From: Leucobacter sp. PH1c
Lineage (GTDB): Bacteria; Actinomycetota; Actinomycetes; Actinomycetales; Microbacteriaceae
DNA length: 64,000 bases
Direction of reading: 5' to 3'
Assembly (NCBI RefSeq): GCF_000633415.1
Contig: NZ_AYMV01000004.1
Location: forward strand, 1-64,000
The translations under genes and the position numbers were made by a program. The notes beneath the pieces are model-generated. The model was not told the DNA's origin, did not search any database, and saw nothing but the letters and a program-made list of their open reading frames with translations. How positions within the stretch are numbered: position 1 is the stretch's first letter; each line of letters starts with the position of its first letter. Positions 25,894 through 34,314 of the stretch are shown piece after piece.

Positions 25894-26892
25894 CTAGTGC
25901 TGGCAGCCGGGGCACCAGTACAGCTTGCGCGCGCCGAACTCCTCCAGGATGATGTTCGCTCCGCAGCGCTTGCATGGCGTGCCCTCGAGCTTGTACACCC
26001 AGTGGCGCTCGTCGCGATCCACGAGCGCCCGCTCGTACGCCTCGCCCTCAAGCCCGTCGATGGTGATCATCTGACCGACCGTGATCCCCACCTCGAGCAG
26101 TTCGGCCCAGTCGTCCCACAGCGCCTCCAGCACCGTGCGGTCGAGAGCGTTCGCGGGTGTGTGCGGGTTGAGCTCGGCGCGGAAAAGCATCTCGGCCCGG
26201 TACACGTTGCCGATCCCGGCGACGACCGCCTGGTCCATGAGGACGAGCCCGATCGGCGTCTTCTTCTTCCCGGCGCGCTCAACGAAGCGGGCGCGCTCTG
26301 CGGGGGTGTTCGCGTTCGCGGGGTCCGGTCCGAGCCGGAGCACCACGGCGTCGACCTCGGCGGGCGTGAGCACCTCGCACGCGGTCGGGCCGCGCAGGTC
26401 AGCGCACACGGCGTCGGTGAGGAGGCGCACACGCACCTGGCCGACAGGATCCGGCGGGAACGACTCGACGGCGTCCGACTCCTTGTCCGACTCGGCCATC
26501 CGCACACGGGTGCGCCGCGGCGCGCCGATCGACGTCACGGAATCCTCGGCGTCGCGGTCGACGGGGCCGCCGGGCCGCGAGTTCTCGCCGTTCTGCCCCA
26601 GTCGGGAGTGCCCGGGCGTCTGGCCGTGGATCTGGATCGACGGATCGATCCGCACCTCGCCCGAGAAGTCCCAGGCGCCGTAGATGCCGAGGTGCACGCG
26701 CAGCCAGTGATCACCCTCGAACTCGAGGAACATCTGCTTGCCGACGGCGCGCGCATCGAGCATCTCGCGCCCGCTCAGCAGCGCGGCGCCCTGGGCGAAG
26801 CGCCCCTGCGGACTCGTCACCTCCGGGCGCGAGCCCACGAAGTTGACGCCGAACTGCCGCGCGATGCGGTGGACGGAATGCCCCTCAGGCAC
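25894..26892 (-). CDS. nei: Fpg/Nei family DNA glycosylase
   Basis: A 332-residue bifunctional glycosylase/AP lyase for oxidised bases. The N-terminal 'MPEGHSVHRIA' has catalytic Pro2 and Glu3, Lys52 sits in 'AVGKQMFLEF', and the C-terminal zinc finger 'CKRCG...WCPGC' is intact. 'PEGH' points to the Nei/endonuclease VIII branch (Nei2 type in actinobacteria) rather than Fpg. It starts two bases after rpiB, forming an rpiB-nei operon, and is convergent with the RecQ-like gene. Confidence 0.92.
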   Translation of the reverse strand: MPEGHSVHRIARQFGVNFVGSRPEVTSPQGRFAQGAALLSGREMLDARAVGKQMFLEFEGDHWLRVHLGIYGAWDFSGEVRIDPSIQIHGQTPGHSRLGQNGENSRPGGPVDRDAEDSVTSIGAPRRTRVRMAESDKESDAVESFPPDPVGQVRVRLLTDAVCADLRGPTACEVLTPAEVDAVVLRLGPDPANANTPAERARFVERAGKKKTPIGLVLMDQAVVAGIGNVYRAEMLFRAELNPHTPANALDRTVLEALWDDWAELLEVGITVGQMITIDGLEGEAYERALVDRDERHWVYKLEGTPCKRCGANIILEEFGARKLYWCPGCQH

Positions 26893-26894
26893 GG

Positions 26895-27389
26895 CTAGCC
26901 CAGCTGGTCGACGTGCTTGCCGGCGATGTCGCCGGTGCGCTCGTACTCGCCCAGCTGCGCGATCCGGCGCACGTGGCGCTCATCGCCCGGGAAGGGCGTG
27001 TCGATGAAGAGCTCGATGAAGCGGATCGCGTCCTCGACGGGGTGCTGACGCGCACCGATCGAGATGACGTTCGCGTTGTTGTGCTCACGCGCGAGCGTCG
27101 CGGTCGAGTCGTTCCAGACGAGGGCCGCCCGGATCCCCTCCACCTTGTTCGCCGCCATCTGCTCGCCGTTGCCCGAGCCGCCAAACACGACGCCGAGCGC
27201 CTCGACGCCCGCGCGCTGGTCCTGCGCGACGCCGATAGCCGCGTTGATGCAGAACGAGGGGTAGTCGTCGAGCGCGTCGTACTCCGCGGGACCGTGGTCG
27301 ATCACCTCGTGCCCCAGGCCCTGCAGATGCTGCTGCAGCTGCTGGCTGAATTCGAGTCCGGCATGGTCGGTGGCAACGTGGATGCGCAT
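26895..27389 (-). CDS. rpiB: Ribose-5-phosphate isomerase B
   Basis: A 164-residue RpiB/LacAB-type isomerase that interconverts ribose-5-P and ribulose-5-P in the pentose phosphate pathway. Start is ATG 27389 ('MRIHVATDHAGLEF'). 'GVVFGGSGNGEQMAANKV' and 'NDSTATLAREHNNANVISIGAR' are family motifs. It has Gly-Ser-Gly-Asn where E. coli-type enzymes have a Cys; this Ser form is usual in actinobacteria. A TAGAAT box seven bases upstream suggests a leaderless mRNA shared with nei. Confidence 0.95.
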   Translation of the reverse strand: MRIHVATDHAGLEFSQQLQQHLQGLGHEVIDHGPAEYDALDDYPSFCINAAIGVAQDQRAGVEALGVVFGGSGNGEQMAANKVEGIRAALVWNDSTATLAREHNNANVISIGARQHPVEDAIRFIELFIDTPFPGDERHVRRIAQLGEYERTGDIAGKHVDQLG

Positions 27390-27396
27390 GGTGTCG

Positions 27397-27402
27397 ATTC
27401 TA
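27397..27402 (-). promoter_or_regulatory. -10 box of rpiB-nei operon
   Basis: TAGAAT on the minus strand is seven bases before the rpiB ATG. There is no good ribosome site, so transcription probably starts at or next to the start codon. Confidence 0.5.
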
Positions 27403-27436
27403 GCCGTCCCCGCACGCCTCGCCCGGCGCCCCGCGA

Positions 27437-28057
27437 TCAGAACTGCGGGCCCGAGGTGCGCCCGCGCTTGAACTCGCTGAAGCCCGGAACGCTCGCGGCC
27501 ATGACGATCCCGTCCCAGAGGCGGAGTGCGGTCTCCCCCGTGGGCGCCGGGGTGACGACGGGCCCGAAGAAGGCGTTGCCGTTCACGGAGATGATGGGCA
27601 CCCCCACGTCGGGGCCCGCGATCCGCATAGCGTGATCGGTGTTCGCGCGGAGCTGCGCATCGGAGTCCGGGGCGTCGGCCGCTGCGGCGAGCGCAGCGTC
27701 GAGGCCGAGCTCCGCGAGCGACTCGGCGATGATCGCGTCGATGTCGCTGCGACCGCCGGGGTGGATGCGGGTGCCGAGGGCCGTGTAGAGCGGGCCGACC
27801 ACGTCCTGGCCGTTCGCGACGCGCGCGGCCTCCACGACACGGCCCATGCGCTGGCCGGCGAGGTGGTGGGGGGTGTGGTCGTTGGGCTCGGTGCCCTCGT
27901 TCAGGATCGCGAGGCTGATCGGGTGCCAGGTGATCTCGAAGCCGCGTGCTTCGGAGACCTCGGTGGCCCAGCGGCTGGTCATCCAGCACCACGGGCAGAT
28001 CGGGTCGAACCAGAACTCGACCTCTGGCGTCTCGGGAATCGGCTGCGCAGCGTTCAT
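27437..28057 (-). CDS. DsbA-family mycothiol-dependent reductase
   Basis: A 206-residue thioredoxin-fold protein of the DsbA/FrnE group. The CPWC active site is Cys21-Pro-Trp-Cys24 in 'FWFDPICPWCWMT'. The family includes the mycobacterial mycothiol-dependent nitroreductase Rv2466c, and 'GVPIISVNGNAFFGPV' carries the cis-Pro loop. Its presence is consistent with a mycothiol-making actinobacterium. A TAGGCT box lies six bases before the ATG at 28057, suggesting a leaderless transcript. It is divergent from pepN. Confidence 0.9.
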   Translation of the reverse strand: MNAAQPIPETPEVEFWFDPICPWCWMTSRWATEVSEARGFEITWHPISLAILNEGTEPNDHTPHHLAGQRMGRVVEAARVANGQDVVGPLYTALGTRIHPGGRSDIDAIIAESLAELGLDAALAAAADAPDSDAQLRANTDHAMRIAGPDVGVPIISVNGNAFFGPVVTPAPTGETALRLWDGIVMAASVPGFSEFKRGRTSGPQF

Positions 28058-28063
28058 GTCACC

Positions 28064-28069
28064 AGCCTA
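28064..28069 (-). promoter_or_regulatory. -10 box of leaderless DsbA-family gene
   Basis: TAGGCT on the minus strand followed by six bases and the ATG at 28057. Confidence 0.5.
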
Positions 28070-28130
28070 CCTCCGGCCCGCGGGCATAAGGTGGGAGTCG
28101 TCACCACCCATCACTCGTCAGGAGCAGTAC

Positions 28131-30728
28131 GTGCCAGGAACGAACCTCACCCGCGCCGAGGCCCAGGAGCGGGCCGCGATCGTCGCGACGCAGCGCTACG
28201 AGGTGGCGCTGGATCTCACCACCGGCGCGGAGACCTTCGCCGCCGCCACCACGATCCACTTCACCGCGGCGGAGGGCGCCGCGACGTTCGTCGATCTCAT
28301 CGCCGACTCGGTGGAGCGGATCGAGCTGAACGGCGTCGAGCTGGACCCTGCCGGCCTGTTCGCGGATTCGCGGGTGCAGCTGCCCGGTCTCGCCGCGGAG
28401 AACACGGTGCGGATCGAGTCGACGCAGCGGTACACGAACACGGGCGAAGGCCTGCATCGTTTCGTGGATCCCGCCGATGGCGAGGTCTACCTCTACTCGC
28501 AGTTCGAGGTGCCGGATTCGCGGCGCATGTTCGCGGTGTTCGAGCAGCCCGATCTGAAGGCAACGTTCGCGTTCACGATCACGGCGCCGGCGCGCTGGAA
28601 GGTCGTGTCGAACCAGCCGACGCCGGCTCCCGTCGCCGCGGGCGCGATGGCCGGGGCGCAGGGCGCCGATTGGGCCGAGCAGGAGATCGCGACGTGGACG
28701 TTCGAGCCCACCCCGGTGATGTCGAGCTACATCACGGCGCTCATCGCGGGGCCGTACGCGGAGGTGCGTGCGGAGCTCACGAGCCGGGACGGCCGCACGA
28801 TCCCGCTCGGGGTCTTCTGCCGCGAGTCGCTCTCGGAGTACCTGGATGCCGACTACATCTTCGAGAAGACGCGCGAGGGCTTCGCCTTCTTCGAGGAGCA
28901 GTTCGACTTCCCCTACCCGTTTGACAAGTACGACCAGCTGTTCGTGCCCGAGTACAACATGGGTGCGATGGAGAACATCGGCGCGGTGACGTTCACCGAG
29001 GCGTACGTGTTCCGCAGCCAGGTCACCGACGCGATGCGCGAGCGCCGGGTGGTCACGATCCTGCACGAGCTCGCGCACATGTGGTTCGGCGATCTCGTGA
29101 CGATGCGCTGGTGGAACGACCTCTGGCTGAACGAGTCGTTCGCCGAGTACATGTCGACGCTCGGCGTCGCCGAGGCGACCGAGTGGACCGAGTGCTGGAC
29201 CACGTTCGTCGCGTCGGAGAAGTCGTGGGCGTACCGCCAGGATCAGCTGCCGTCGACGCACCCGATCGTCGCGGAGATCCGCGATCTCGAGGACGTGCTC
29301 GTCAACTTCGACGGGATCACGTACGCGAAGGGCGCCTCGGTACTCAAGCAGCTCGTGGCCTGGGTCGGGCGCGAGCCGTTCATGCGGGGCGTGCACGACT
29401 ACTTCGTGAAGCACCAGTTCTCGAACACGGAGCTGCCGGACCTCATGCGCGAGCTCGAGGCCCAGTCGGGCCGCGATCTCTCGGAGTGGACGACGAAGTG
29501 GCTCGAGACGGCCGGCGTGAACACGCTCCGTCCCGTGTTCGAACTCGACGACGATGGAGCGTACCGCAGCTTCGCGATCGAGCAGACCGCGGTGGCCGAG
29601 TACCCGACCATCCGCCCGCACCGCATCGCGGTCGGCCTGTACGGGACGGGTGCGGACGGGGCGGTACGCCGGATCCAGCGCCTCGAGCTCGACATCGACG
29701 GCCCTCGCACGGAGGTGCCCGAGCTCGTCGGCGTCGCGCAGCCGGAGCTCCTGCTGCTGAACGATGACGACCTCACGTACGCGAAGATCCGTCTCGACGA
29801 GCGCTCGCTCGAGACGGCGGCGGCGAAGCTCGGCTCGGTCGAGGACTCGCTCGCTCGCGCGCTCCTCTGGGGCACGCTGTGGGATGCGACGCGTGACGCG
29901 GAGTTCCCGGCGTCGCGGTTCGTCGAGATCGTGCTCGCGCACGTGGGCAACGAGTCGGCGTCGACGACCCTGCGCACGCTCCTCGGCCAGCTGCTGCTCT
30001 CCGGGGCGAGCTACGTCGCCCCCGAGCGTCGCGCGGCCACGCTCGAGCGCGTGGCAGACGCCCTGTGGCGCCTCGCGGTCGACGCCGAGCCCGGCAGCGA
30101 TCGCCAGTTCCAGTTCGTGAAGTCGTTCGGGCAGCTCGCGGAGAGCGATGAGCAGCTCGACACGGTGCAGGGCCTCTTCGACGGTTCGCTCCCCCTCGAC
30201 GGGCTCGACATCGACACCGACCTCGGCTGGGAGCTCCTCATCGCGCTCGCCGCGGGCGGGCGGGCCACGGCCGCGCAGATCGACGCGCGCCTCGCGGAGG
30301 ATCGCACGGCGAGCGGCAACCAGTCGGCCGCGCACGCGCGCGCCGCACTGCCCACCGCCGCGGACAAGGAGGCCGCCTGGGTCTCCGTGTTCGACGATGC
30401 GAACCAGCCGAACGCGATCGTGCGCGCGACGGGCCTCGGCTTCACTCGCGCGCACGACGTCGCGCTGCTCGAGCCGTACGTGGAGCGCTTCTTCGCGGCG
30501 CTCACGCCCGTGTGGGAGTCCCGCAGCTACGCCATCGCGGAGGAGCTCATCGAGGGCTTCTACCCTGCCCCGCTCGCGCACGCCGCCCTCGGCGACGCGA
30601 CCCGCGCCTGGCTCGACGCGCACGCGGACGCCCCCGCGGCGCTCCGCCGCATGATCTCGGAGCACCTGGCCGGGGTCGAGCGCGCGCTCCGCGCCCAGCA
30701 GGCCGATCGGGCGGTCGAGGGCCACTGA
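28131..30728 (+). CDS. pepN: Aminopeptidase N (M1 family)
   Basis: An 865-residue zinc aminopeptidase that trims N-terminal residues from peptides in the cytoplasm. The substrate-recognition motif GAMEN is at 278-282. The zinc site is His312-Glu-x-x-His316 in HELAH, with Glu335 in 'LNESFAEYM'. The C-terminal ERAP1-like helical domain is present, and length is normal for actinobacterial PepN. Start is GTG 28131 after AGGAG. Its stop overlaps the mscS start by one base (TGATG), so it heads a pepN-mscS-glbO operon. Confidence 0.95.
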   Translation: MPGTNLTRAEAQERAAIVATQRYEVALDLTTGAETFAAATTIHFTAAEGAATFVDLIADSVERIELNGVELDPAGLFADSRVQLPGLAAENTVRIESTQRYTNTGEGLHRFVDPADGEVYLYSQFEVPDSRRMFAVFEQPDLKATFAFTITAPARWKVVSNQPTPAPVAAGAMAGAQGADWAEQEIATWTFEPTPVMSSYITALIAGPYAEVRAELTSRDGRTIPLGVFCRESLSEYLDADYIFEKTREGFAFFEEQFDFPYPFDKYDQLFVPEYNMGAMENIGAVTFTEAYVFRSQVTDAMRERRVVTILHELAHMWFGDLVTMRWWNDLWLNESFAEYMSTLGVAEATEWTECWTTFVASEKSWAYRQDQLPSTHPIVAEIRDLEDVLVNFDGITYAKGASVLKQLVAWVGREPFMRGVHDYFVKHQFSNTELPDLMRELEAQSGRDLSEWTTKWLETAGVNTLRPVFELDDDGAYRSFAIEQTAVAEYPTIRPHRIAVGLYGTGADGAVRRIQRLELDIDGPRTEVPELVGVAQPELLLLNDDDLTYAKIRLDERSLETAAAKLGSVEDSLARALLWGTLWDATRDAEFPASRFVEIVLAHVGNESASTTLRTLLGQLLLSGASYVAPERRAATLERVADALWRLAVDAEPGSDRQFQFVKSFGQLAESDEQLDTVQGLFDGSLPLDGLDIDTDLGWELLIALAAGGRATAAQIDARLAEDRTASGNQSAAHARAALPTAADKEAAWVSVFDDANQPNAIVRATGLGFTRAHDVALLEPYVERFFAALTPVWESRSYAIAEELIEGFYPAPLAHAALGDATRAWLDAHADAPAALRRMISEHLAGVERALRAQQADRAVEGH

Positions 30729-31621
30729 TGGGCGAGTTCGGCGCAGCGCTCGGGAGCTTCTACGAGACCTACCGCACGGCGATCAACATCGCCGTGATCG
30801 TGATCGCGGCGGGGCTCCTCAACTGGGCGCTGCGCCGACTCCTCATGCGCACGGTCACGCAGGTGGTGCGCGGCGTGAAGCGTGCGCAGGACGTCGACAC
30901 CACCTCGGAGATCATGGCGGCGCCCTACGTCAACGCGCGAGCCGTGCAGCGCACGCGCACGCTCGGCACCGTGGGGCGCCACGTGATCTCCTGGACCGTC
31001 GTCATCACCGCGCTGATCCTGATCCTTGCGCAGCTCGGCGTCGACCTCGGCGCCGTGCTGACCTCGGCCGGCATCGTCGCCGCCGGCCTCGCGTTCGGTG
31101 CGCAGAACATCGTGAAGGACATCCTGAACGGGATCTTCATGGTGTTCGAGGATCAGCTCGGTGTGGGCGACGTCGTGCAGATCAACACGATCAGCGGCAC
31201 CGTCGAGGACGTGGGGATCCGCGTCACGCAGGTGCGCGCGCTCGACGGCACGCTCTGGCACGTGCGCAACGGCGAGATCCTCATGCTCGGCAACTCCTCG
31301 CAGGGGTGGGGGCGCGCGCTCATCGATGTGACCGTTGACGCGGATCAGGATCTCACCCACGTGTCCGAGGTCATGGTCGCCGCGGCACGGGCGCTCCTCA
31401 CCTCCGAGCGCTACGCGCGCAAGGTGACGGGCGACCCCGAGGTGCTCGGCCTCGAGAGCGTCTTCGGCGATCGGGCGACACTGCGGCTCGCGGTGCGCAC
31501 CCGGCCCGAGGCCCAGTGGGAAGTGCAGCGCGGCATTCGCGCAGAGATTCGTCGGGCGTTCGCCGAGGAGGGCATCGTGCTCTCCGACGAGCGCCCCAAC
31601 CTGCCGGGAGGCACCGCATGA
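30728..31621 (+). CDS. Small-conductance mechanosensitive channel (MscS)
   Basis: A 297-residue inner-membrane channel that opens on osmotic downshock. Transmembrane helices lie at about 15-35 and 78-105, with a pore helix at about 110-135. The MscS core is 'LGAVLTSAGIVAAGLAFGAQNIVKDILNGIFMVFED', and a beta domain follows ('VGDVVQINTISGTVEDVGIRVTQVRALDG'). The ATG at 30728 overlaps the pepN stop by one base, and its stop overlaps glbO by four bases. Coupling to a peptidase and a haemoglobin recurs in actinobacteria. Confidence 0.92.
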   Translation: MGEFGAALGSFYETYRTAINIAVIVIAAGLLNWALRRLLMRTVTQVVRGVKRAQDVDTTSEIMAAPYVNARAVQRTRTLGTVGRHVISWTVVITALILILAQLGVDLGAVLTSAGIVAAGLAFGAQNIVKDILNGIFMVFEDQLGVGDVVQINTISGTVEDVGIRVTQVRALDGTLWHVRNGEILMLGNSSQGWGRALIDVTVDADQDLTHVSEVMVAAARALLTSERYARKVTGDPEVLGLESVFGDRATLRLAVRTRPEAQWEVQRGIRAEIRRAFAEEGIVLSDERPNLPGGTA

Positions 31622-32103
31622 CCGATCCGCAGACGCCGGATCCGGAGACGCCGGATCCGCAGAGCTCCGCGTCGCAGACCCCCGCGCCGCGCCTTACGCT
31701 GCGCGCCGGAGCCGAGGGTGCCGCCGTGACCGACACCGTCTGGGCGCAGATCGGGGGCACCGAGACCTTCGAGACGATCGCACGCGCGTTCTACCGGGGC
31801 ATCCGCGAGGACGAAGTGCTCGCCCCCATGTACCCCCAGGACGACTGGGAGGGCGCGATCTGGCGCATGCGGGCGTTCCTCGAGCAGTACTGGGGTGGTC
31901 CGACGAGCTACTCGGAGGAGCGCGGGCACCCGCGCCTGCGGATGCGCCACCAGCCCTTCGCCGTGACGCCCGATGCGCGGGATCGCTGGCTACGGCACAT
32001 GCACGCCGCACTCGACGAGGCGGCCCTGCCCCCCATGCACGACGCGGCGTTCCGCGACTACATCGAGCGGGCCGCGCTCGCGATGGTCAACCGCTTCGAA
32101 TAG
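31618..32103 (+). CDS. glbO: Group II truncated haemoglobin
   Basis: A 161-residue trHbO-type haem protein that binds O2 and may handle oxidants or NO. The globin part starts at about residue 40. The proximal histidine is His111 in 'RLRMRHQPF', 'QYWGGPTSYSEERGHPRL' is the group II loop, and 'RDRWLRHM' holds the conserved Trp. The first 38 residues are a Pro/Thr/Asp-rich extension (TPDPETPDPQ), longer than usual and probably disordered. Start ATG 31618 overlaps the mscS stop (ATGA). Confidence 0.92.
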   Translation: MTDPQTPDPETPDPQSSASQTPAPRLTLRAGAEGAAVTDTVWAQIGGTETFETIARAFYRGIREDEVLAPMYPQDDWEGAIWRMRAFLEQYWGGPTSYSEERGHPRLRMRHQPFAVTPDARDRWLRHMHAALDEAALPPMHDAAFRDYIERAALAMVNRFE

Positions 32104-32164
32104 GTATCTCGCCCGCTCCGCCGGGAGAACACACAAACTGGGTGCGCGCCACGGAATCCCGACC

Positions 32165-32170
32165 TATACT
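32165..32170 (+). promoter_or_regulatory. -10 box of leaderless HhH-GPD gene
   Basis: TATACT followed by six bases and ATG 32177. No ribosome site is present. Confidence 0.6.
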
Positions 32171-32176
32171 CGCGCC

Positions 32177-32746
32177 ATGACTCTCCGCCTGACCGACGAT
32201 CCCGCAGCGGACGCGCTGCTGTCTGCGAACCCGCTGGCGCTGCTCATTGGCATGCTGCTCGACCAGCAGGTCGCGATGGAGGTCGCATTCTCCGGCCCGC
32301 GCAAGATCGAGCAGCGGCTCGGCAGCGTCGATGCGGCGGCCCTCGCCGCAGCCGACCCCGAGACGGTGGCGGCGGCCTTCGCCCAGACGCCCGCGGTGCA
32401 CCGCTTCCCTGGCTCCATGGCGGGCCGCGTGCAGGCACTCTGCCAGGTGCTCGTCGAGTCGTGGGACGGCGACGCGGCGGCGCTCTGGACGCGCGACGCT
32501 CCCGACGGGCCGACCGTGCTCGCGCGACTGCAGACGCTTCCGGGATTCGGCCCGCAGAAGGCGAAGATCTTCCTCGCGCTGCTCGGTAAGCAGTGCGGCT
32601 TCACGGGCGCGGGCTGGCGCGAGGCCGCCGCTCCCTACGGCGAGGAGGGCTCCTTCCGCAGCGTCGCGGACATCACCTCACCCGAGACCCTGCAGCGCGT
32701 CCGAGAGACGAAGCGCGCCGCCAAGGCCGCGGCGAAGGCCACCTGA
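32177..32746 (+). CDS. HhH-GPD family DNA-repair-like protein
   Basis: A 189-residue helix-hairpin-helix protein, shorter than a full glycosylase such as Nth or AlkA. The hairpin is 'LQTLPGFGPQKAKIFLALLGK'; 'LLIGMLLDQQVAMEVAFSGP' resembles the family's first helices. I do not see the Fe-S cluster cysteines or an obvious catalytic Asp after the hairpin, so activity is uncertain. It has its own leaderless promoter just after glbO. Lysine/alanine-rich tail. Confidence 0.85.
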   Translation: MTLRLTDDPAADALLSANPLALLIGMLLDQQVAMEVAFSGPRKIEQRLGSVDAAALAAADPETVAAAFAQTPAVHRFPGSMAGRVQALCQVLVESWDGDAAALWTRDAPDGPTVLARLQTLPGFGPQKAKIFLALLGKQCGFTGAGWREAAAPYGEEGSFRSVADITSPETLQRVRETKRAAKAAAKAT

Positions 32747-32797
32747 GCCCCGGCGCAGCATCACGTCGGCCCGCGCGCAGTGTACGCTCGTATGGTC

Positions 32798-32870
32798 GCC
32801 TCCGTAGCTCAGTGGATAGAGCAACGGCCTTCTAATCCGTCGGTCGCAGGTTCGAATCCTGCCGGGGGCA
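32798..32870 (+). tRNA. tRNA-Arg (UCU)
   Basis: A 73-base cloverleaf. The acceptor stem gcctccg pairs with cgggggc (one G-U), followed by discriminator A. The D arm is gctc/gagc, the anticodon loop cttctaa gives UCU, and the T arm is gcagg-ttcgaat-cctgc. The last anticodon-stem pair is C-U, a mismatch. CCA is not encoded. Confidence 0.95.
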
Positions 32871-32878
32871 CCCGCCAC

Positions 32879-32907
32879 GCGGTGCCCGAGGATGACGCGG
32901 GCACCGC
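32879..32907 (+). terminator. Hairpin after tRNA-Arg
   Basis: gcggtgcccg (32879-32888) pairs perfectly with cgggcaccgc (32898-32907) over a nine-base loop. It has no U-tract. It lies eight bases after the tRNA. Confidence 0.65.
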
Positions 32908-32926
32908 GCACCGCGCCTGAGTCGAT

Positions 32927-32932
32927 TAGCCT
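32927..32932 (+). promoter_or_regulatory. -10 box of leaderless SGNH hydrolase gene
   Basis: TAGCCT, six bases, then GTG 32939; no ribosome site. Confidence 0.45.
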
Positions 32933-32938
32933 GGTACG

Positions 32939-33727
32939 GTGCTTCCTGCTCATTCACCCGCAGTCGGCGCCGCAGCGCTCGCCCGCTCGGCGACCGCGAC
33001 CGTCGCGCGCGCCATCGGTTCGGATCCGCTCTTCGAGTGGGCGAACCGCCCGCTCATGGCGCTCGCCGAGATGCAGCCGGTCACGGCGGCCTGGTGGCGC
33101 GAGCGCCGCACCCAGCCCGGCGAGTTCTTCTACCTCGCGCTCGGCGACTCCACCGCGCAGGGCATCGGCGCTTCGACGCCGGGGCGGAGCTACGTGGGGC
33201 AGCTGGCCGATCGCATCGAGGCCAGGCTGGGCGCGCCGATCGCCGTCACGAACCTCGGCGTCTCGGGCGCCCCGAGCAGGCTCTGCGTGCGCGACCAGCT
33301 GCCGCGCGCCCGGAAGGTGCTCGCGAAGCGCTCCCCCGATCTCGTCACGCTCGCGATCGGCGCGAACGACATCGCCGAGTGGGATCCGCGCGCGTTCCAC
33401 CGCAACCTGAGCACCATTCTCGACGCCCTTCCCGCGGACACGATCGTGGGCGAGGTGCCCTGCTTCCACCTGCCCTGGAACGACCGCAAGGTGCGCGAGG
33501 CGAATCGCATCCTCCGCACGATCGCCGAGGCGCGCGACCTCACGGTCGTCCCGCTCTACGAGGCCACGCGCCGACGCGGGATCCCGGGGATCCTCACGGA
33601 GTTCGCGGAGGATGCGTTCCACCCGAACGATCGCGGCTACGAGATCTGGGCCGACACGTTCTGGCCGTTCGTGAGCGCGCGGCTCGCCGGTGAGGCTTCC
33701 GCCGCCGCATCGTCCGCCGCGCGCTGA
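32939..33727 (+). CDS. SGNH/GDSL hydrolase
   Basis: A 262-residue esterase/lipase-type hydrolase. Block I is 'LALGDSTAQGIGAS' with nucleophile Ser71, block II 'NLGVSGAPS', block III 'IGANDIAEW', and block V 'DAFHPNDRGYEIWA' with the catalytic Asp and His. No signal peptide is evident: residues 1-25 are Ala-rich but broken by charges. The last 91 bases overlap the 3' end of the convergent AhpD-like gene. Start is GTG 32939. Confidence 0.88.
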   Translation: MLPAHSPAVGAAALARSATATVARAIGSDPLFEWANRPLMALAEMQPVTAAWWRERRTQPGEFFYLALGDSTAQGIGASTPGRSYVGQLADRIEARLGAPIAVTNLGVSGAPSRLCVRDQLPRARKVLAKRSPDLVTLAIGANDIAEWDPRAFHRNLSTILDALPADTIVGEVPCFHLPWNDRKVREANRILRTIAEARDLTVVPLYEATRRRGIPGILTEFAEDAFHPNDRGYEIWADTFWPFVSARLAGEASAAASSAAR

Positions 33728-34314
33728 TCGCCGAGCGCCTCAGCATCGGCCCCGCTCGGCGCCGCGGGGGCGCCGAGACTGAGCATCAGCCGGTTCGCCC
33801 AGGCGAAGAACGCCGTTGCCTGGATCACGTCGGCGATGTCCGGATCGGAGAGGCCCGCCTCGCGGAGCGCCGCGACGTGGTGCGCGCCGAACGCGATCGG
33901 CGTCGCCGTGAGCGCGGCAGCCGCGTCCACGATCGCTCGGCTCCGCGCGGGGAGCTCCGCCTCCGGCCCCTCGCTGAGCAGGCGCTCGACGGCCTCGGCG
34001 TCGCGCAGGAAGGTCGCCGTGAAGCGCGCGTGCACGCTCGCGCACAGTTCGCAGCCGTTCACACGCGACGCGACGGTCGCCGCGAGCTCTCGGTCGCCGC
34101 GGGGCAGGCCGCCCCGGGTGAGGAAGATCGCCCGGTCGAGCGCGGTGCGCGCGGAGAGCGAGCCGGGGTGCCACGCAAGCAGCCGGAAGTAGGGCGAGTG
34201 CGGCCACACGCTCGTCTCGTAGGCCTCGCGCTGCGCGGCGCTCGCCGTGTCCGGCCCGGCCGGCTCCAGCCAGGCGTGCCAGGCGCGCTCCTCCATGGTG
34301 AAGTGGCGGCTCAT
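33637..34314 (-). CDS. Alkylhydroperoxidase-domain (AhpD-like) protein
   Basis: A 225-residue CMD/AhpD-fold protein. The redox motif is Cys88-Glu-Leu-Cys91 in 'VNGCELCASVHARFTA', where the histidine three residues after the second cysteine is typical of the fold. The family is the one found beside a CMD-domain partner and ABC importer genes (Avi_7169 type). Its role is unknown; a peroxide-handling or demodification step on the imported solute is possible. Its ATG overlaps the stop of the CMD gene (ATGA). The Ala-rich 3' end runs 91 bases into the SGNH gene on the other strand. Confidence 0.85.
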   Translation of the reverse strand: MSRHFTMEERAWHAWLEPAGPDTASAAQREAYETSVWPHSPYFRLLAWHPGSLSARTALDRAIFLTRGGLPRGDRELAATVASRVNGCELCASVHARFTATFLRDAEAVERLLSEGPEAELPARSRAIVDAAAALTATPIAFGAHHVAALREAGLSDPDIADVIQATAFFAWANRLMLSLGAPAAPSGADAEALGDQRAADDAAAEASPASRALTNGQNVSAQIS

